The notes under the pieces are model-generated. The model searched no databases. It was not told where the DNA came from and saw only the letters and a list, made by a program, of their open reading frames with translations. A program made the position numbers and the translations under genes. This document shows, piece after piece, positions 38,133 through 47,240 of a stretch of DNA of 64,000 nt (its first letter is position 1; each line of letters begins with the position of its first letter). Source of the DNA: Lacinutrix jangbogonensis (GTDB taxonomy: Bacteria > Bacteroidota > Bacteroidia > Flavobacteriales > Flavobacteriaceae); assembly GCF_000797445.1 (NCBI RefSeq), contig NZ_JSWF01000014.1:248001-312000 (forward strand), written 5' to 3'.

Positions 38133-39308
38133 TTATTCTTTCAGTCGATTGTATTTTTTCAACGTTTCAATAAGTAAATCGTGTGGTAGAGCATAGGCCT
38201 TATTACCATTGATTCCTTCCATAGTTTCAGCAGCTACCATTGCATTAATAATCGCTTCCTCTACGGCCTGAACAGTGGCCTCAAAAACTGGCATCAGTTT
38301 GTCATTTGGCATTGATTCTACTGTTGTTGTTTCATCACGGTTAAATGCTTGTTCATTAGCAGTTGAGAAGGCTAAAAAAATATCTCCAGAGCCATTGCTT
38401 CCTCGTCCGCCTACAATACCAATTCCTAATGGAATTCTTTGAGCAATTCTTTTTAATTGATGCGGTAAAAGAGGTGCATCTGTTGCTAGAATAACTATTA
38501 TTGAACCATCTCCTTCTTGTCTCTTTGATTTTGGTGGTGCATTAAATTTATAATTTAAGGTATCTTTTAATTCAATTCCAATAGGAACACCTGCAATTGA
38601 TAAGTTTCTTTTGGCTCCAAAATTTGATTGAACGATTACTCCAACAGTATAAGTTGAATCCTTGACTTTAAAAACTCTCGAAGAAGTTCCTGTTCCACCT
38701 TTATAACCCAAACACATCATTCCAGTTCCACCTCCAACATTTCCTTCAGCAATCTTTCCGCTTGATGTATTTTCAATAGCTTCCAAAACATGTTTTTCTT
38801 TCACGTGAAATCCATATATGTCATTAAGGAATCCATCATAAGTTTCCGCAACTACTGGGTAAGTGTACCACCAATCTTCTCCGCTATACCAATCCGTATC
38901 TACATACCATTTCAATACTGCGTCTCTAACAACTCCAACACTATTTGTGTTAGTAATCATAATTGGTGTTTCTAAAAAACCTGATTCAGTAACCCAAGTT
39001 GTACCTGTCATTTCTCCATTACCATTAAGACTGTACCAGTTGGCATAAACTGGGCTAAATTTTTTGGCTTTTCCTCTCGGAAATATTGCAGTAACTCCAG
39101 TTCTTATAGGTCCTTTGCCTACAATGTTTTCTCCTTCTCCAGAAATAATAGTGCTATATCCAACTTCAACTCCTTTAACATCTGTAATAGCATTAAACGC
39201 TCCTGTTTTACCAACAAAAGGGACTCCTAACTCTCTTGCTCTTGGTTTTTGTCCGTAAGATTGGAAACAAATGAGTGTTACTATAAAAGTTATAAATATT
39301 TTTTTCAT
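38133..39308 (-). CDS. P1 family (DmpA-type) self-processing peptidase, secreted
   Basis: The 391-residue protein has a signal peptide (MKKIFITFIVTLICFQSYGQ), then the S58 family core: GAFNAITDVKGVEVGYSTII, GNVGGGTGMMCLGYKGG, and, near residue 265, GDGSIIVILATDAPLLP. The Gly-Ser bond in that last motif is the autocleavage site of DmpA, and the freed Ser is the N-terminal nucleophile. It would be an aminopeptidase acting on D-Ala, beta-peptides or short peptides in the periplasm. It stands alone on the minus strand. Confidence 0.88.
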   Translation of the reverse strand: MKKIFITFIVTLICFQSYGQKPRARELGVPFVGKTGAFNAITDVKGVEVGYSTIISGEGENIVGKGPIRTGVTAIFPRGKAKKFSPVYANWYSLNGNGEMTGTTWVTESGFLETPIMITNTNSVGVVRDAVLKWYVDTDWYSGEDWWYTYPVVAETYDGFLNDIYGFHVKEKHVLEAIENTSSGKIAEGNVGGGTGMMCLGYKGGTGTSSRVFKVKDSTYTVGVIVQSNFGAKRNLSIAGVPIGIELKDTLNYKFNAPPKSKRQEGDGSIIVILATDAPLLPHQLKRIAQRIPLGIGIVGGRGSNGSGDIFLAFSTANEQAFNRDETTTVESMPNDKLMPVFEATVQAVEEAIINAMVAAETMEGINGNKAYALPHDLLIETLKKYNRLKE

Positions 39309-39491
39309 ATTGATTGTTTTTAATGTGCTACAACGTTCATGATGATATGAAATCGTTTAAATATTGAAACAAATTCAGCACAAGTATTTTATATCATCAG
39401 TTATTATAATTTCGAAGTTAGTAGATTTTTTTGACAAAGTCAAGTCAACTGTTTTTAGGGAATACTCTGTATTTATTAGAAGAGTTTATCT

Positions 39492-40295
39492 CTATTTTTT
39501 CCTCCCAATAAATTCCTCCATAGTATCATAAATACCTAGAAAACTACCTGTAAACCAATCGAAAAAATTAATAGACATAATCGCTTGTCCTATTCTTGCA
39601 AGCCTATACATGTATCCTGGAATAGTTACCATTCGCTTCTTCTTTTCAATAGCTTTAACAATAGTAAGAGCAGCAGTTTCGGGATCAAGAATTGGTAATT
39701 TAGACTTAACACCATCAAACATACCTGTGTTTATGTAGTACGGCATAATGGTGGTGACGTAAATGTTTTTCTTCATCTTTTTCATTTCTAGCCTCAAACT
39801 ATCAGACCAACCAATTAAAGACCATTTACTTGCTGCGTAAACAGACATTTTAGGATTAGAAATTAAGCCGCCAGAAGAAGCGATATGACAAATATGGCCA
39901 GAATTCTTAGCTATCATGTCTTCTAGAAATTCATTTGTAATTAACATTGGAGCATTTGCATTAATCTCCATAGTTTTTATAATGTCTTTTGTGGTATGCT
40001 CATGAAAATACTTGCCTATAATAATACCTGCATTATTAATTAGGTAATCTATACTATTATATTCTTGTTTTACTTTTTTAGCAGTATTTTGGATTTGTTC
40101 GCTATTCGAAATATCCACTGTATAACCAATAATATTTCCAATGGAAGATAGTTTAGTTATTGTCTCATTTAAGTTTACTTCGTTTATATCCCAAATAATA
40201 ACTGTTGCTTGTCTTTCAAGAAATAAACGTGCTAGAATTTTACCGATTCCAGATGCTCCACCTGTAATTAAAACTGTTTTGTTTTGTAGTTGCAT
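39492..40295 (-). CDS. Short-chain dehydrogenase/reductase
   Basis: The 267-residue protein is a classical SDR: cofactor loop TGGASGIGKIL near residue 12, NNAG (YLINNAGIIIG), catalytic Ser region HIASSGGLISNPKMS, and YAASKWSLIG with the YxxxK pair near 154-158. Asp after beta-2 (IWDINEVNLNE) favours NAD(H). A hydrophobic C-terminal tail (AIMSINFFDWFTGSFLGIY) resembles lipid- or sterol-linked SDRs of the DHRS type. Substrate unknown. It is 6 bp from a broken lipoprotein gene on the same strand. Confidence 0.88.
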   Translation of the reverse strand: MQLQNKTVLITGGASGIGKILARLFLERQATVIIWDINEVNLNETITKLSSIGNIIGYTVDISNSEQIQNTAKKVKQEYNSIDYLINNAGIIIGKYFHEHTTKDIIKTMEINANAPMLITNEFLEDMIAKNSGHICHIASSGGLISNPKMSVYAASKWSLIGWSDSLRLEMKKMKKNIYVTTIMPYYINTGMFDGVKSKLPILDPETAALTIVKAIEKKKRMVTIPGYMYRLARIGQAIMSINFFDWFTGSFLGIYDTMEEFIGRKK

Positions 40296-40301
40296 TTTGC
40301 T

Positions 40302-41183
40302 TTAATTTATTTCCAAATTTGTTGTAATATTAATTTCCTTTGATGAATTCTCGTCTGATAAATTTACTATTAATCTACAAGGATTATTTACTTTTCCTTT
40401 TGGGAAATTGATACTTACTACTAGCTGATTTTTTAAATCTTTAGGATTCATTCCTATGTCTTCTACATTAGACATCATATTCGGATTCATAAGTATTATA
40501 TCTTCATCATTATCAATAAGTTCAATTGATAATGATGGAAAAACCTTTTTATTAATTATTTCTAAGCCTTCTATATCGTTAAGTATTAACAAAAACAAGT
40601 TTTCAGAATTTACATCTTTTTTCAAAAACAGTTTGTTTTAGTGTTTTATTCCATAAATATATGTTTGAATATTCAATTCCGGTGTTTTCTATATTTAGGA
40701 ATTCATTTTCTTTTATTGTGAAAGGTAATTCATAAGTGAATTTCCCATCTCCTTTTGTGTCCCATATGCTTACATGAATTTTATATTTCTCATTGTTTTT
40801 ATATGGTAAACCCGTTTTGAAGTTTGCTTGTAATTGAAGCGGATAAAGGTCAGTTCCGTTTTTTAAATTTTTTAATAAATTTGACTCTGAAAGGACTGTG
40901 TCTTTTTCATTTTTCACAAGGTACATTGATAACCCTGGATACGTTTTATGTTCTAATTTTGTCAATCCACTAATGTTATTAAAAACTAGGTTTATATTTT
41001 CACCATAAACAAATTCATTTCTATTGTTTACTTTTTTATTTCTATAGTTACATCTTCACAGCCAAGTCCATCTCCTCTTGAATATGCTCCAGTATTTAAA
41101 TCAGTATTCACTGATTGATTAAATTGACAGGAACTACATGTAATAATAATAATAATTAAACTTAATGTTTTGATTTTTAGCAT
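40302..41183 (-). pseudogene. Putative lipoprotein with two single-base frameshifts
   Basis: Three overlapping minus-strand frames read as one protein of about 290 residues. The first (start 41183) gives a lipoprotein signal MLKIKTLSLIIIIITCSSC and then GCEDVTIEIKK. The second runs from KVNNRNEFVYGENINLVF through PGLSMYLVKNEKDTV to WNKTLKQTVF. The third runs from KKDVNSENLFLLILND to TTNLEIN at 40302. The switches lie in short homopolymers: six T (plus strand) at 41032-41037, and six T/five A at 40617-40628. One added base at each restores continuity. The mature part is beta-rich and of no recognised family. Confidence 0.75.
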
Positions 41184-41280
41184 TTGATTTTTTATTATTG
41201 CATTTAACCTTTTATCTAACCAAATATACAATTTCACGCCCAAATTTGTTGGAGCAATTCAACTTTCATATCTTTAACTT

Positions 41281-41616
41281 ATGAGTAAAACCATCCAATT
41301 CGACGATTTCACCAAAGTAGATATTCGTGTAGGCACAATAACAGAAGTTAACGATTTTCCAGAGGCCAGGACTCCAGCATATCAATTAACTATCGATTTT
41401 GGGGATTTGGGAGTGAAAAAAACTTCCGCACAAATAACAACACGCTATAAAAAAGAAGATTTGCTAAACAAGCAAATTCTTGCAATAGTAAATTTTCCTA
41501 AAAAGCAAATTGGTAAATTTATGAGCGAGTGTTTAGTTCTTGGCGCGGCAGATGGAGGAGATGTAACCTTATTAAACCCAGAAATTCCAGTTAAAAACGG
41601 AAGCACTGTTTCTTAA
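41281..41616 (+). CDS. csaA: CsaA-like tRNA-binding protein
   Basis: The 111-residue protein is a single OB-fold tRNA-binding domain: FDDFTKVDIRVGTITEVNDF, KKTSAQITTRY, IVNFPKKQIGKFMSECLVLG. Its length and sequence match CsaA, a dimeric tRNA-binding protein also reported as an export-related chaperone in Bacillus. It is located 2 bp upstream of the transporter gene, so cotranscription is likely. Which role applies here is not known. Confidence 0.9.
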   Translation: MSKTIQFDDFTKVDIRVGTITEVNDFPEARTPAYQLTIDFGDLGVKKTSAQITTRYKKEDLLNKQILAIVNFPKKQIGKFMSECLVLGAADGGDVTLLNPEIPVKNGSTVS

Positions 41617-41618
41617 AT

Positions 41619-42515
41619 ATGGAAGAATTAGATGCTGTTGTTATAAATTTTGATGCAAACGGTCTTTGGATTTTAAACATAGCCTTGGCAATAGTTATGT
41701 TTGGTGTGGCTTTAGGCATTACATTAACGGACTTTAAACTACTATTAAAAGAACCAAAATTGTTAATAGCAGGTGTTTTATCGCAATTTATACTTTTGCC
41801 ATTAGTAACTTTTCTTTTTGTTTTAGTAATAAAACCAGAACCGAGTATTGCTCTTGGTATGTTTATGGTTGCTGCATGTCCTGGTGGAAATATTTCTAAT
41901 TTCATGACGCATTTAGCCAATGGTAATACAGCATTATCGATAAGTTTAACTGCTTTTGCTACTGTTTTAGCTGTTGTGTTAACACCTCTTAATTTTGAAC
42001 TATATGGTAACTTGTATAGACCAACAGCAAGCTTATTGCAAGCCGTAAATATTAGTTTTTTAGAATTATTAAAATTGGTAACATTGATATTGGGTATTCC
42101 TTTAGTCTTGGGGATGTTGTTGAGGTATCGCTATGAAACTTTAGCAATCAAGCTTTCAAAAATATTAAAACCGCTATCCATTATTGTGTTTATAGCTATT
42201 GTTTGCATCGCATTTTATATAAACATTGATGTATTTACAGGTTACGTAAAATATGTAGTTGGCATTGGGATATTTCATAATGTATTGGCTTTGCTTTTAG
42301 GCTTTGTAGTTGCAAGATTATTTGGACTATCTCTTAAAAACCAGAAAACGATTATGATAGAAACTGGAATTCAAAATTCTGGTTTAGGTCTTTTATTAAT
42401 CTTTACATTTTTCGATGGATTAGGAGGTATGGCAATAATTGCAGCTTTCTGGGGAATCTGGCATATTATTTCAGGTTTAGTTTTATCCTTATATTGGTCT
42501 CGAAAAACGAATTAA
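41619..42515 (+). CDS. Bile acid:sodium symporter family (BASS) transporter
   Basis: The 298-residue membrane protein has nine to ten helices and the family motifs MFGVALGITLTDFKLLLKEP, MVAACPGGNISNFMTHLANG (core sodium-site loop), and ETGIQNSGLGLLLI (second crossover). BASS proteins carry sodium-coupled organic anions such as bile acids, pyruvate or sulfo-compounds. The substrate here cannot be inferred. It overlaps nothing and is followed by a PlsC-type gene 10 bp later. Confidence 0.88.
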   Translation: MEELDAVVINFDANGLWILNIALAIVMFGVALGITLTDFKLLLKEPKLLIAGVLSQFILLPLVTFLFVLVIKPEPSIALGMFMVAACPGGNISNFMTHLANGNTALSISLTAFATVLAVVLTPLNFELYGNLYRPTASLLQAVNISFLELLKLVTLILGIPLVLGMLLRYRYETLAIKLSKILKPLSIIVFIAIVCIAFYINIDVFTGYVKYVVGIGIFHNVLALLLGFVVARLFGLSLKNQKTIMIETGIQNSGLGLLLIFTFFDGLGGMAIIAAFWGIWHIISGLVLSLYWSRKTN

Positions 42516-42525
42516 AAACAAACCT

Positions 42526-43557
42526 TTGAAATCACTTTTAATATTTTGTGTTAAAACCTATATTGGTATTGGGTTGTTTTTCTATTTCAAAAAAATTGAA
42601 ATTAAAAAACATGCTCCTATTCCTAAGGGTAAACCCATTTTGTTTTTGGGTAACCACCAGAATGCATTATTAGATCCATTAATAATGGCAGTTACTTCTG
42701 GTCGTTATGCACATTTTCTAACACGCGCCCAAGTATTTAAAAAACCATTAGTTGGGAAAATACTTAAAGCGTTGCAGCTTATTCCTGTGTATCGTGTTCG
42801 CGATGGTTGGCAGAATATTAAGGAGAATAATGCTATTTTTAGTCAGTGTATTTCATTATTAAATAATAATGATGCCATTACTATTTTTCCTGAGGGCAGC
42901 CATAATTTAAAAAGAACAGTGAGGCCATTAAGTAAAGGATTTACACGTATCGTTTTAGGTGTTTTAGAAGAAAACCCAACAAGCGAATTACTACTTATTC
43001 CTGTTGGCTTAAATTATAAAGCTGCTGCTGCTTGTCCAGACCAAGCCATGGTTTTTTTTGGTAAGCCTATTTCTGCATCAAAATATATAAATGACACTAA
43101 AAATGAAGCAATAATTAATCTAAAAACCGATGTGCATTGCGTATTAACAGAACTAACAACACATATAGAAACCGATAGTTATAACAATACACTGTCTAAA
43201 TTAGAAAGTTTAAACGTTAATTTCTTGGAACCTCAAAAAGTAAACGCTTGCATTAAATCTAATTTTGAAAACTGCGAAACGCAACCTAAAACGAGAAGTA
43301 ATCACTTAAAATCATTTTTTAAAATGCTTTTAATTGTAATTTGTTTTGTTCCTTATTTAGTTTGGAAAAAAATTGCTCAACCTAAAATTAAGGAAATTGA
43401 ATTCACATCCACATTTAGGTTTGCTTTAGCTATTACTTTGGTGCCTTTTTGGCTGCTATTAATTGCGTTGATAGTGTCTCTTGTTTTTTCTGGAAGTAGT
43501 GCTGTCTATTTTATGGTTTCAGCTTTAATTATCGCATTGTTAGCCGTAAAATTATAG
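42526..43557 (+). CDS. PlsC-like acyltransferase
   Basis: The 343-residue protein starts at TTG (MKSLLIFCVKTYIGIGLFFY). It carries the glycerolipid acyltransferase motifs NHQNALLDPL (block I, Hx4D-like with Asp near residue 50), VYRVRDG, and IFPEGSHN (block III). C-terminal hydrophobic segments (LLIVICFVPYLVWKKI, ITLVPFWLLLIALIVSLVF and ALIIALLAVKL) anchor it. It probably acylates lysophosphatidate or a related lipid at the inner membrane. A bidirectional terminator follows. Confidence 0.85.
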   Translation: MKSLLIFCVKTYIGIGLFFYFKKIEIKKHAPIPKGKPILFLGNHQNALLDPLIMAVTSGRYAHFLTRAQVFKKPLVGKILKALQLIPVYRVRDGWQNIKENNAIFSQCISLLNNNDAITIFPEGSHNLKRTVRPLSKGFTRIVLGVLEENPTSELLLIPVGLNYKAAAACPDQAMVFFGKPISASKYINDTKNEAIINLKTDVHCVLTELTTHIETDSYNNTLSKLESLNVNFLEPQKVNACIKSNFENCETQPKTRSNHLKSFFKMLLIVICFVPYLVWKKIAQPKIKEIEFTSTFRFALAITLVPFWLLLIALIVSLVFSGSSAVYFMVSALIIALLAVKL

Positions 43558-43563
43558 CAAAAA

Positions 43564-43590
43564 AAATACCGTTTCAAAGAAACAGTATTT
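43564..43590. terminator. Bidirectional hairpin terminator
   Basis: AAATAC-C-GTTTC pairs with GAAAC-A-GTATTT around a 3-base loop, with A-rich sequence before it and T-rich sequence after it. It separates the PlsC-like gene from the convergent DUF3276 gene. Confidence 0.75.
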
Positions 43591-43628
43591 TAGTCTAACG
43601 TTTAGATTATAATATCTAGTGTCTTAAT

Positions 43629-44039
43629 TTATATATCATCAAAATCAATATCTGTAAATCTACTTTCGGCAGGAGTGCCATCTTGCGCAGGTTCTGTAGT
43701 TTCAGAAGTAGTTTCATTTGGAGCAGGCGTATCATACTCTTTTTTGAAATCTTTTTGATGACGATCACTAATGACTTCATTTCCTTTTTCAGTAATAACG
43801 TAATCTGTCATTTCCTTTAAAATGGTATTAAACTCATTAAAATCTTCTTTGTATAAATAGATTTTATGCTTCTTGTAATGAAACGAGCCATCATCATTTG
43901 TGAATTTTTTACTTTCTGTTATCGTTAAGTAGTAATCTCCAGCTTTGGTAGCGCGAACATCAAAAAAATAAGTGCGTCTTCCGGCTCTTAAAACTTTAGA
44001 GTAAATCTCTTCTTTCTCCATCATCTCGTTATTGTACAT
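43629..44039 (-). CDS. DUF3276 (PUR-alpha-like) nucleic-acid-binding protein
   Basis: The 136-residue protein has the PUR-alpha-like core VLRAGRRTYFFDVRATKAGDYYLTITESKKF followed by KHKIYLYKEDFNEFNTILKEM. The tail is disordered and acidic (SETTEPAQDG, then FTDIDFDDI). The start may be the internal MEKEEIYSKVL. Members are near-universal in Bacteroidota and bind single-stranded nucleic acid in related PUR proteins; the cellular role is unclear. It lies upstream-divergent from nothing and downstream of the ABC exporter gene. Confidence 0.85.
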   Translation of the reverse strand: MYNNEMMEKEEIYSKVLRAGRRTYFFDVRATKAGDYYLTITESKKFTNDDGSFHYKKHKIYLYKEDFNEFNTILKEMTDYVITEKGNEVISDRHQKDFKKEYDTPAPNETTSETTEPAQDGTPAESRFTDIDFDDI

Positions 44040-44129
44040 AATTGTAGTTTGTTGTTATTGTTTTTCAAAAATATAAAAAAAATAAAACCATGCAACATTT
44101 TACGGTTTTTCTTTTAGCATATTTATTAG

Positions 44130-45887
44130 CTATGAAGTAGTATTTTCACTCAATTGTTTTAAATAGAGTTCTTTATAGTAACCTTGGCTGTCAATAAGTT
44201 CGTTGTGAGTTCCTTTTTGTACAATCTTACCACCGTCTAAAACTATAATATGATCTGCGTTTTTGGCTGATGAAATCCTATGACTCACAATAATACTTGT
44301 TTTTCCAGCTGATACTTTTTTAAGATTGTTTAATATTTTTTCTTCTGTTTCTGTATCAACAGCAGAAAGGCAGTCGTCGAACAATAATATTTTTGGATCT
44401 TTTATAATGGCTCTAGCGATAGAAACACGTTGTTTTTGTCCGCCAGATAATGTAATACCACGCTCGCCCAAAATAGTCTCGTAACCATTGGTGAATTTAA
44501 CAATGTTTTTATGGACTTGTGCATTTTTAGCTGCAGCAATAACTTCGTCGTTAGAAGCATTCTCTTTACCAAATTTTATGTTGTTGTTTATGGTGTCGCT
44601 AAACAAAAAAGCATCTTGTGGTACATAACCAATGGCATCTCTAATGCTAGTAAGGTTAAGTTTGTCGATGGCGTTATTATCGATTAGTAATTGGCCTTTT
44701 TCAATATCGTATAGTCTACCAATTAAGTCTAATATGGTAGATTTCCCCGAACCTGTTTTACCTATAATAGCAAGAGTTTCACCAGAATTCACTTTAAAAC
44801 TAACACCTTGTAACGCTTTAATATTGGTGTCATCATAAGTAAAATGAACCTCTTTAAATTCAATATTCCCTGTAATTGTAGAAAGTTCAGTGGTGTTGTT
44901 TTTTATTTCAGGTTCAAGTTTTAAAAATTCGTTTATACGTTTTTGCGATGCTTCAGCGCGTTGAATTATAGAAGTTACCCAACCAACAGTAGCCACAGGC
45001 CACGTTAGCATGTTTACATATATTATAAATTCTATTATATTTCCTAGGGAAATTTCGCCATTAATATATTGTTTACCTCCAATGTAGATTACTATAATAT
45101 TACTAATTCCAATAAGTAATAACATCATTGGGAAAAAGAAGGCCTGAATACGAGCCAAACTTAGTTGTTTCTCTTTACTGGTTTTTGCAAGTGTTTTAAA
45201 ATCGGCTTGTGTTTGTGGCTCAATACCATAAGCTTTAATAACCGAAATGCCACTAAATGCTTCTTGAGTAAACGTTGATAGTTTTGATAAGTATTCTTGA
45301 ACAACTGTACTACGTTTGTGTATTTCTTTACTAATTAAATATATTAATATCGATAAAATTGGTAATGGAATAATAGTGTAAAGCGTAAGTTTTGGTGCTT
45401 CCTTAAACATAAATGCTAAAGCCACAACAAAAAGAGTAATGGTATTTATACTGTACATAATTGCCGGTCCAGCATACATTCTTACCTGTCCAACATCTTC
45501 ACTTATTCTATTCATTAAATCTCCAGTTCTATTTTTCTTATAAAAATTTAAAGAGAGTTTTTGGTATTGCTGGTAGATTTCATTTTTTAAATCGAATTCA
45601 ATATAACGCGAAACATTAATAATGTATTGACGCATAAAAAAAGTAAGAACTCCTGCAACTATAGCAGTTCCAATAATTAATAAAATATTATGCAGTAATG
45701 CGCTTTTAAAATCAGCAATAGAGTTTTCAGGATGTTGTAATTGAGTATTTACAATGTCTATAATAGCGCCAATTAGTTTTGGCACATATACCTTAAATAG
45801 AATGGAAATAATGGTAATAGCAATCCCTATTAATAATTGTGTTTTATATTTTAAGAAATATTTATTAAGATGCTGTAATTCTTTCAT
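44130..45887 (-). CDS. MsbA/LmrA-type ABC exporter
   Basis: The 585-residue half-transporter has six membrane helices in an N-terminal ABC1 domain (first 310 residues). A C-terminal nucleotide-binding domain follows: Walker A IIGKTGSGKSTILDLIG, Q-loop YVPQDAFLFS, signature GITLSGGQKQRVSIARA, Walker B ILLFDDCLSAVDTETE, and switch SHRISS. It likely works as a homodimer exporting a lipid, peptide or drug. It is not part of the polysaccharide locus and has no adaptor nearby. Confidence 0.92.
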   Translation of the reverse strand: MKELQHLNKYFLKYKTQLLIGIAITIISILFKVYVPKLIGAIIDIVNTQLQHPENSIADFKSALLHNILLIIGTAIVAGVLTFFMRQYIINVSRYIEFDLKNEIYQQYQKLSLNFYKKNRTGDLMNRISEDVGQVRMYAGPAIMYSINTITLFVVALAFMFKEAPKLTLYTIIPLPILSILIYLISKEIHKRSTVVQEYLSKLSTFTQEAFSGISVIKAYGIEPQTQADFKTLAKTSKEKQLSLARIQAFFFPMMLLLIGISNIIVIYIGGKQYINGEISLGNIIEFIIYVNMLTWPVATVGWVTSIIQRAEASQKRINEFLKLEPEIKNNTTELSTITGNIEFKEVHFTYDDTNIKALQGVSFKVNSGETLAIIGKTGSGKSTILDLIGRLYDIEKGQLLIDNNAIDKLNLTSIRDAIGYVPQDAFLFSDTINNNIKFGKENASNDEVIAAAKNAQVHKNIVKFTNGYETILGERGITLSGGQKQRVSIARAIIKDPKILLFDDCLSAVDTETEEKILNNLKKVSAGKTSIIVSHRISSAKNADHIIVLDGGKIVQKGTHNELIDSQGYYKELYLKQLSENTTS

Positions 45888-45945
45888 TTACAGTTTTGAT
45901 GGTTTTAAGTTTAGTTGTGAAATATTCAATTTAATGACTATTTTT

Positions 45946-45975
45946 TTGCAATAACATCAATATTTGTTATTTTTG
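45946..45975 (+). promoter_or_regulatory. Bacteroidota-type promoter before the amino-acid dehydrogenase gene
   Basis: TTG at 45946-45948 and TATTTTTG at 45968-45975 are separated by 19 bp, a full match to the TTG-N19-TAnnTTTG consensus. The ATG follows about 57 bp downstream. Confidence 0.7.
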
Positions 45976-46032
45976 AACGTCCTTTTTAGGGAATCTGTAA
46001 AATATTATCCAAATTAATTAAACAAATAATCA

Positions 46033-47145
46033 ATGATTTCAGAAGTTTTAAACGCAAACGAATTACATAAAATAGATCCAGTATTTGGACAGTTATCATT
46101 CGATAATCATGAACAAATAGTTTTTTGTAACGACAAAGATAGTGGATTAAAAGCAATAATAGGCATTCATAATACGGTATTAGGTCCAGCTTTAGGAGGT
46201 ACTAGAATGTGGCAATATAATAATGAATGGGAAGCGCTAAACGATGCCTTACGTCTCTCTCGTGGTATGAGTTATAAAGCGGCTATTACAGGATTAAACC
46301 TTGGAGGCGGTAAAGCTGTGATTATAGGAGATTCAAAAACTCAAAAAACACCAGAATTAATGAAACGCTTTGGTGAGTTCGTACACTCGCTAAGTGGTAA
46401 ATATATTACTGCCGAAGATGTAGGAATGGAAACTAGCGATATGGATTTAGTACGTGAGGTTACACCTTATGTTACAGGTATTTCAGAAGCTAAAGGAGGA
46501 GCAGGGAATCCTTCACCAATTACAGCTTACGGTGTTTTTATGGGAATGAAAGCTGCAGCAGAATTTAAATTTGGTACGGCAGTTTTAGAAGGTAAAAGTG
46601 TTCTCGTTCAAGGTATTGGTCATGTTGGAGAGTCTTTAGTAGAACATTTAACAGACGAAGGTGCTAACGTCATTATTACAGATATAAATGAAGAGCGCCT
46701 TAACGCAGTCAGTACTAAATATGGTGTAAAAATTTATAGGGGAGACGATATCTATTCTGAAACTGTAGATATATATGCACCTTGCGCATTAGGAGCTACA
46801 ATTAATGACGATACCATTAAAAGAATACAAGCTAAAGTTATTGCTGGAGCTGCAAATAACCAATTAGCAAACGAAAATATTCATGGACAAATGCTCCAAG
46901 ATAAGGGCATAGTTTACGCTCCGGATTTTTTAATTAATGCAGGTGGCATTATTAATGTGTATGCAGAACTAGAGAATTATGGTAAAACCGAAATTATTCG
47001 TAAAACCGAAAATATTTACAATACAACATTACAAATATTAAATAATGCTGAGGCAAATAACCTTTCAACGCATCAAGCGGCTTTAAATATAGCACAAGGA
47101 AGAATAGATGCCAGAAAAAAAGAAAATTCTATTAATTATTATTAA
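46033..47145 (+). CDS. Glu/Leu/Phe/Val-family amino-acid dehydrogenase
   Basis: The 370-residue protein has the family's catalytic segment LGGGKAVI (Lys) after ALGGTRMWQY, and TAEDVGMETSDMDLV (catalytic Asp region). The NAD-binding domain has VLVQGIGHVGESLVEHL and ITDINEERLNA. Length fits leucine or phenylalanine dehydrogenase (about 360 residues) better than glutamate dehydrogenase (about 450). It deaminates a branched-chain or aromatic amino acid with NAD+. Own consensus promoter upstream, hairpin downstream. Confidence 0.9.
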   Translation: MISEVLNANELHKIDPVFGQLSFDNHEQIVFCNDKDSGLKAIIGIHNTVLGPALGGTRMWQYNNEWEALNDALRLSRGMSYKAAITGLNLGGGKAVIIGDSKTQKTPELMKRFGEFVHSLSGKYITAEDVGMETSDMDLVREVTPYVTGISEAKGGAGNPSPITAYGVFMGMKAAAEFKFGTAVLEGKSVLVQGIGHVGESLVEHLTDEGANVIITDINEERLNAVSTKYGVKIYRGDDIYSETVDIYAPCALGATINDDTIKRIQAKVIAGAANNQLANENIHGQMLQDKGIVYAPDFLINAGGIINVYAELENYGKTEIIRKTENIYNTTLQILNNAEANNLSTHQAALNIAQGRIDARKKENSINYY

Positions 47146-47152
47146 TTAATAA

Positions 47153-47186
47153 TTGGTATTAGTATTCATAAAATATACTATTTTTG
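47153..47186 (+). promoter_or_regulatory. Candidate promoter before nusB
   Basis: TTG at 47153-47155 and TATTTTTG at 47179-47186 are 23 bp apart, within the looser spacing of Bacteroidota promoters. The predicted start would be at about 47192, inside the first strand of a perfect hairpin. Confidence 0.5.
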
Positions 47187-47187
47187 C

Positions 47188-47225
47188 AGAGCGAAAGTGA
47201 CCATCACTTTCGCTCTAATTTTTTT
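47188..47225 (+). terminator. Perfect intrinsic terminator in front of nusB
   Basis: AGAGCGAAAGTGA (47188-47200) pairs without mismatch to TCACTTTCGCTCT (47204-47216) around a CCA loop. It is followed by AA and seven T. It lies 43 bp after the dehydrogenase stop and 16 bp before the nusB ATG. It can end the upstream transcript; if the promoter at 47179 is real, it also sits in the nusB leader. Confidence 0.8.
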
Positions 47226-47240
47226 AAGTTCTTTGTAAAA

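Noticed and set aside
44130-45887. MsbA-like exporter as part of the polysaccharide locus
   Set aside because: It is 20 kb away, on the other strand, among housekeeping genes, and has no glycan-related neighbour.
47184-47240. Longer NusB start
   Set aside because: The extra residues come from translating the terminator hairpin and T-run; MLSRRHIRIKVMQ is the standard NusB start.
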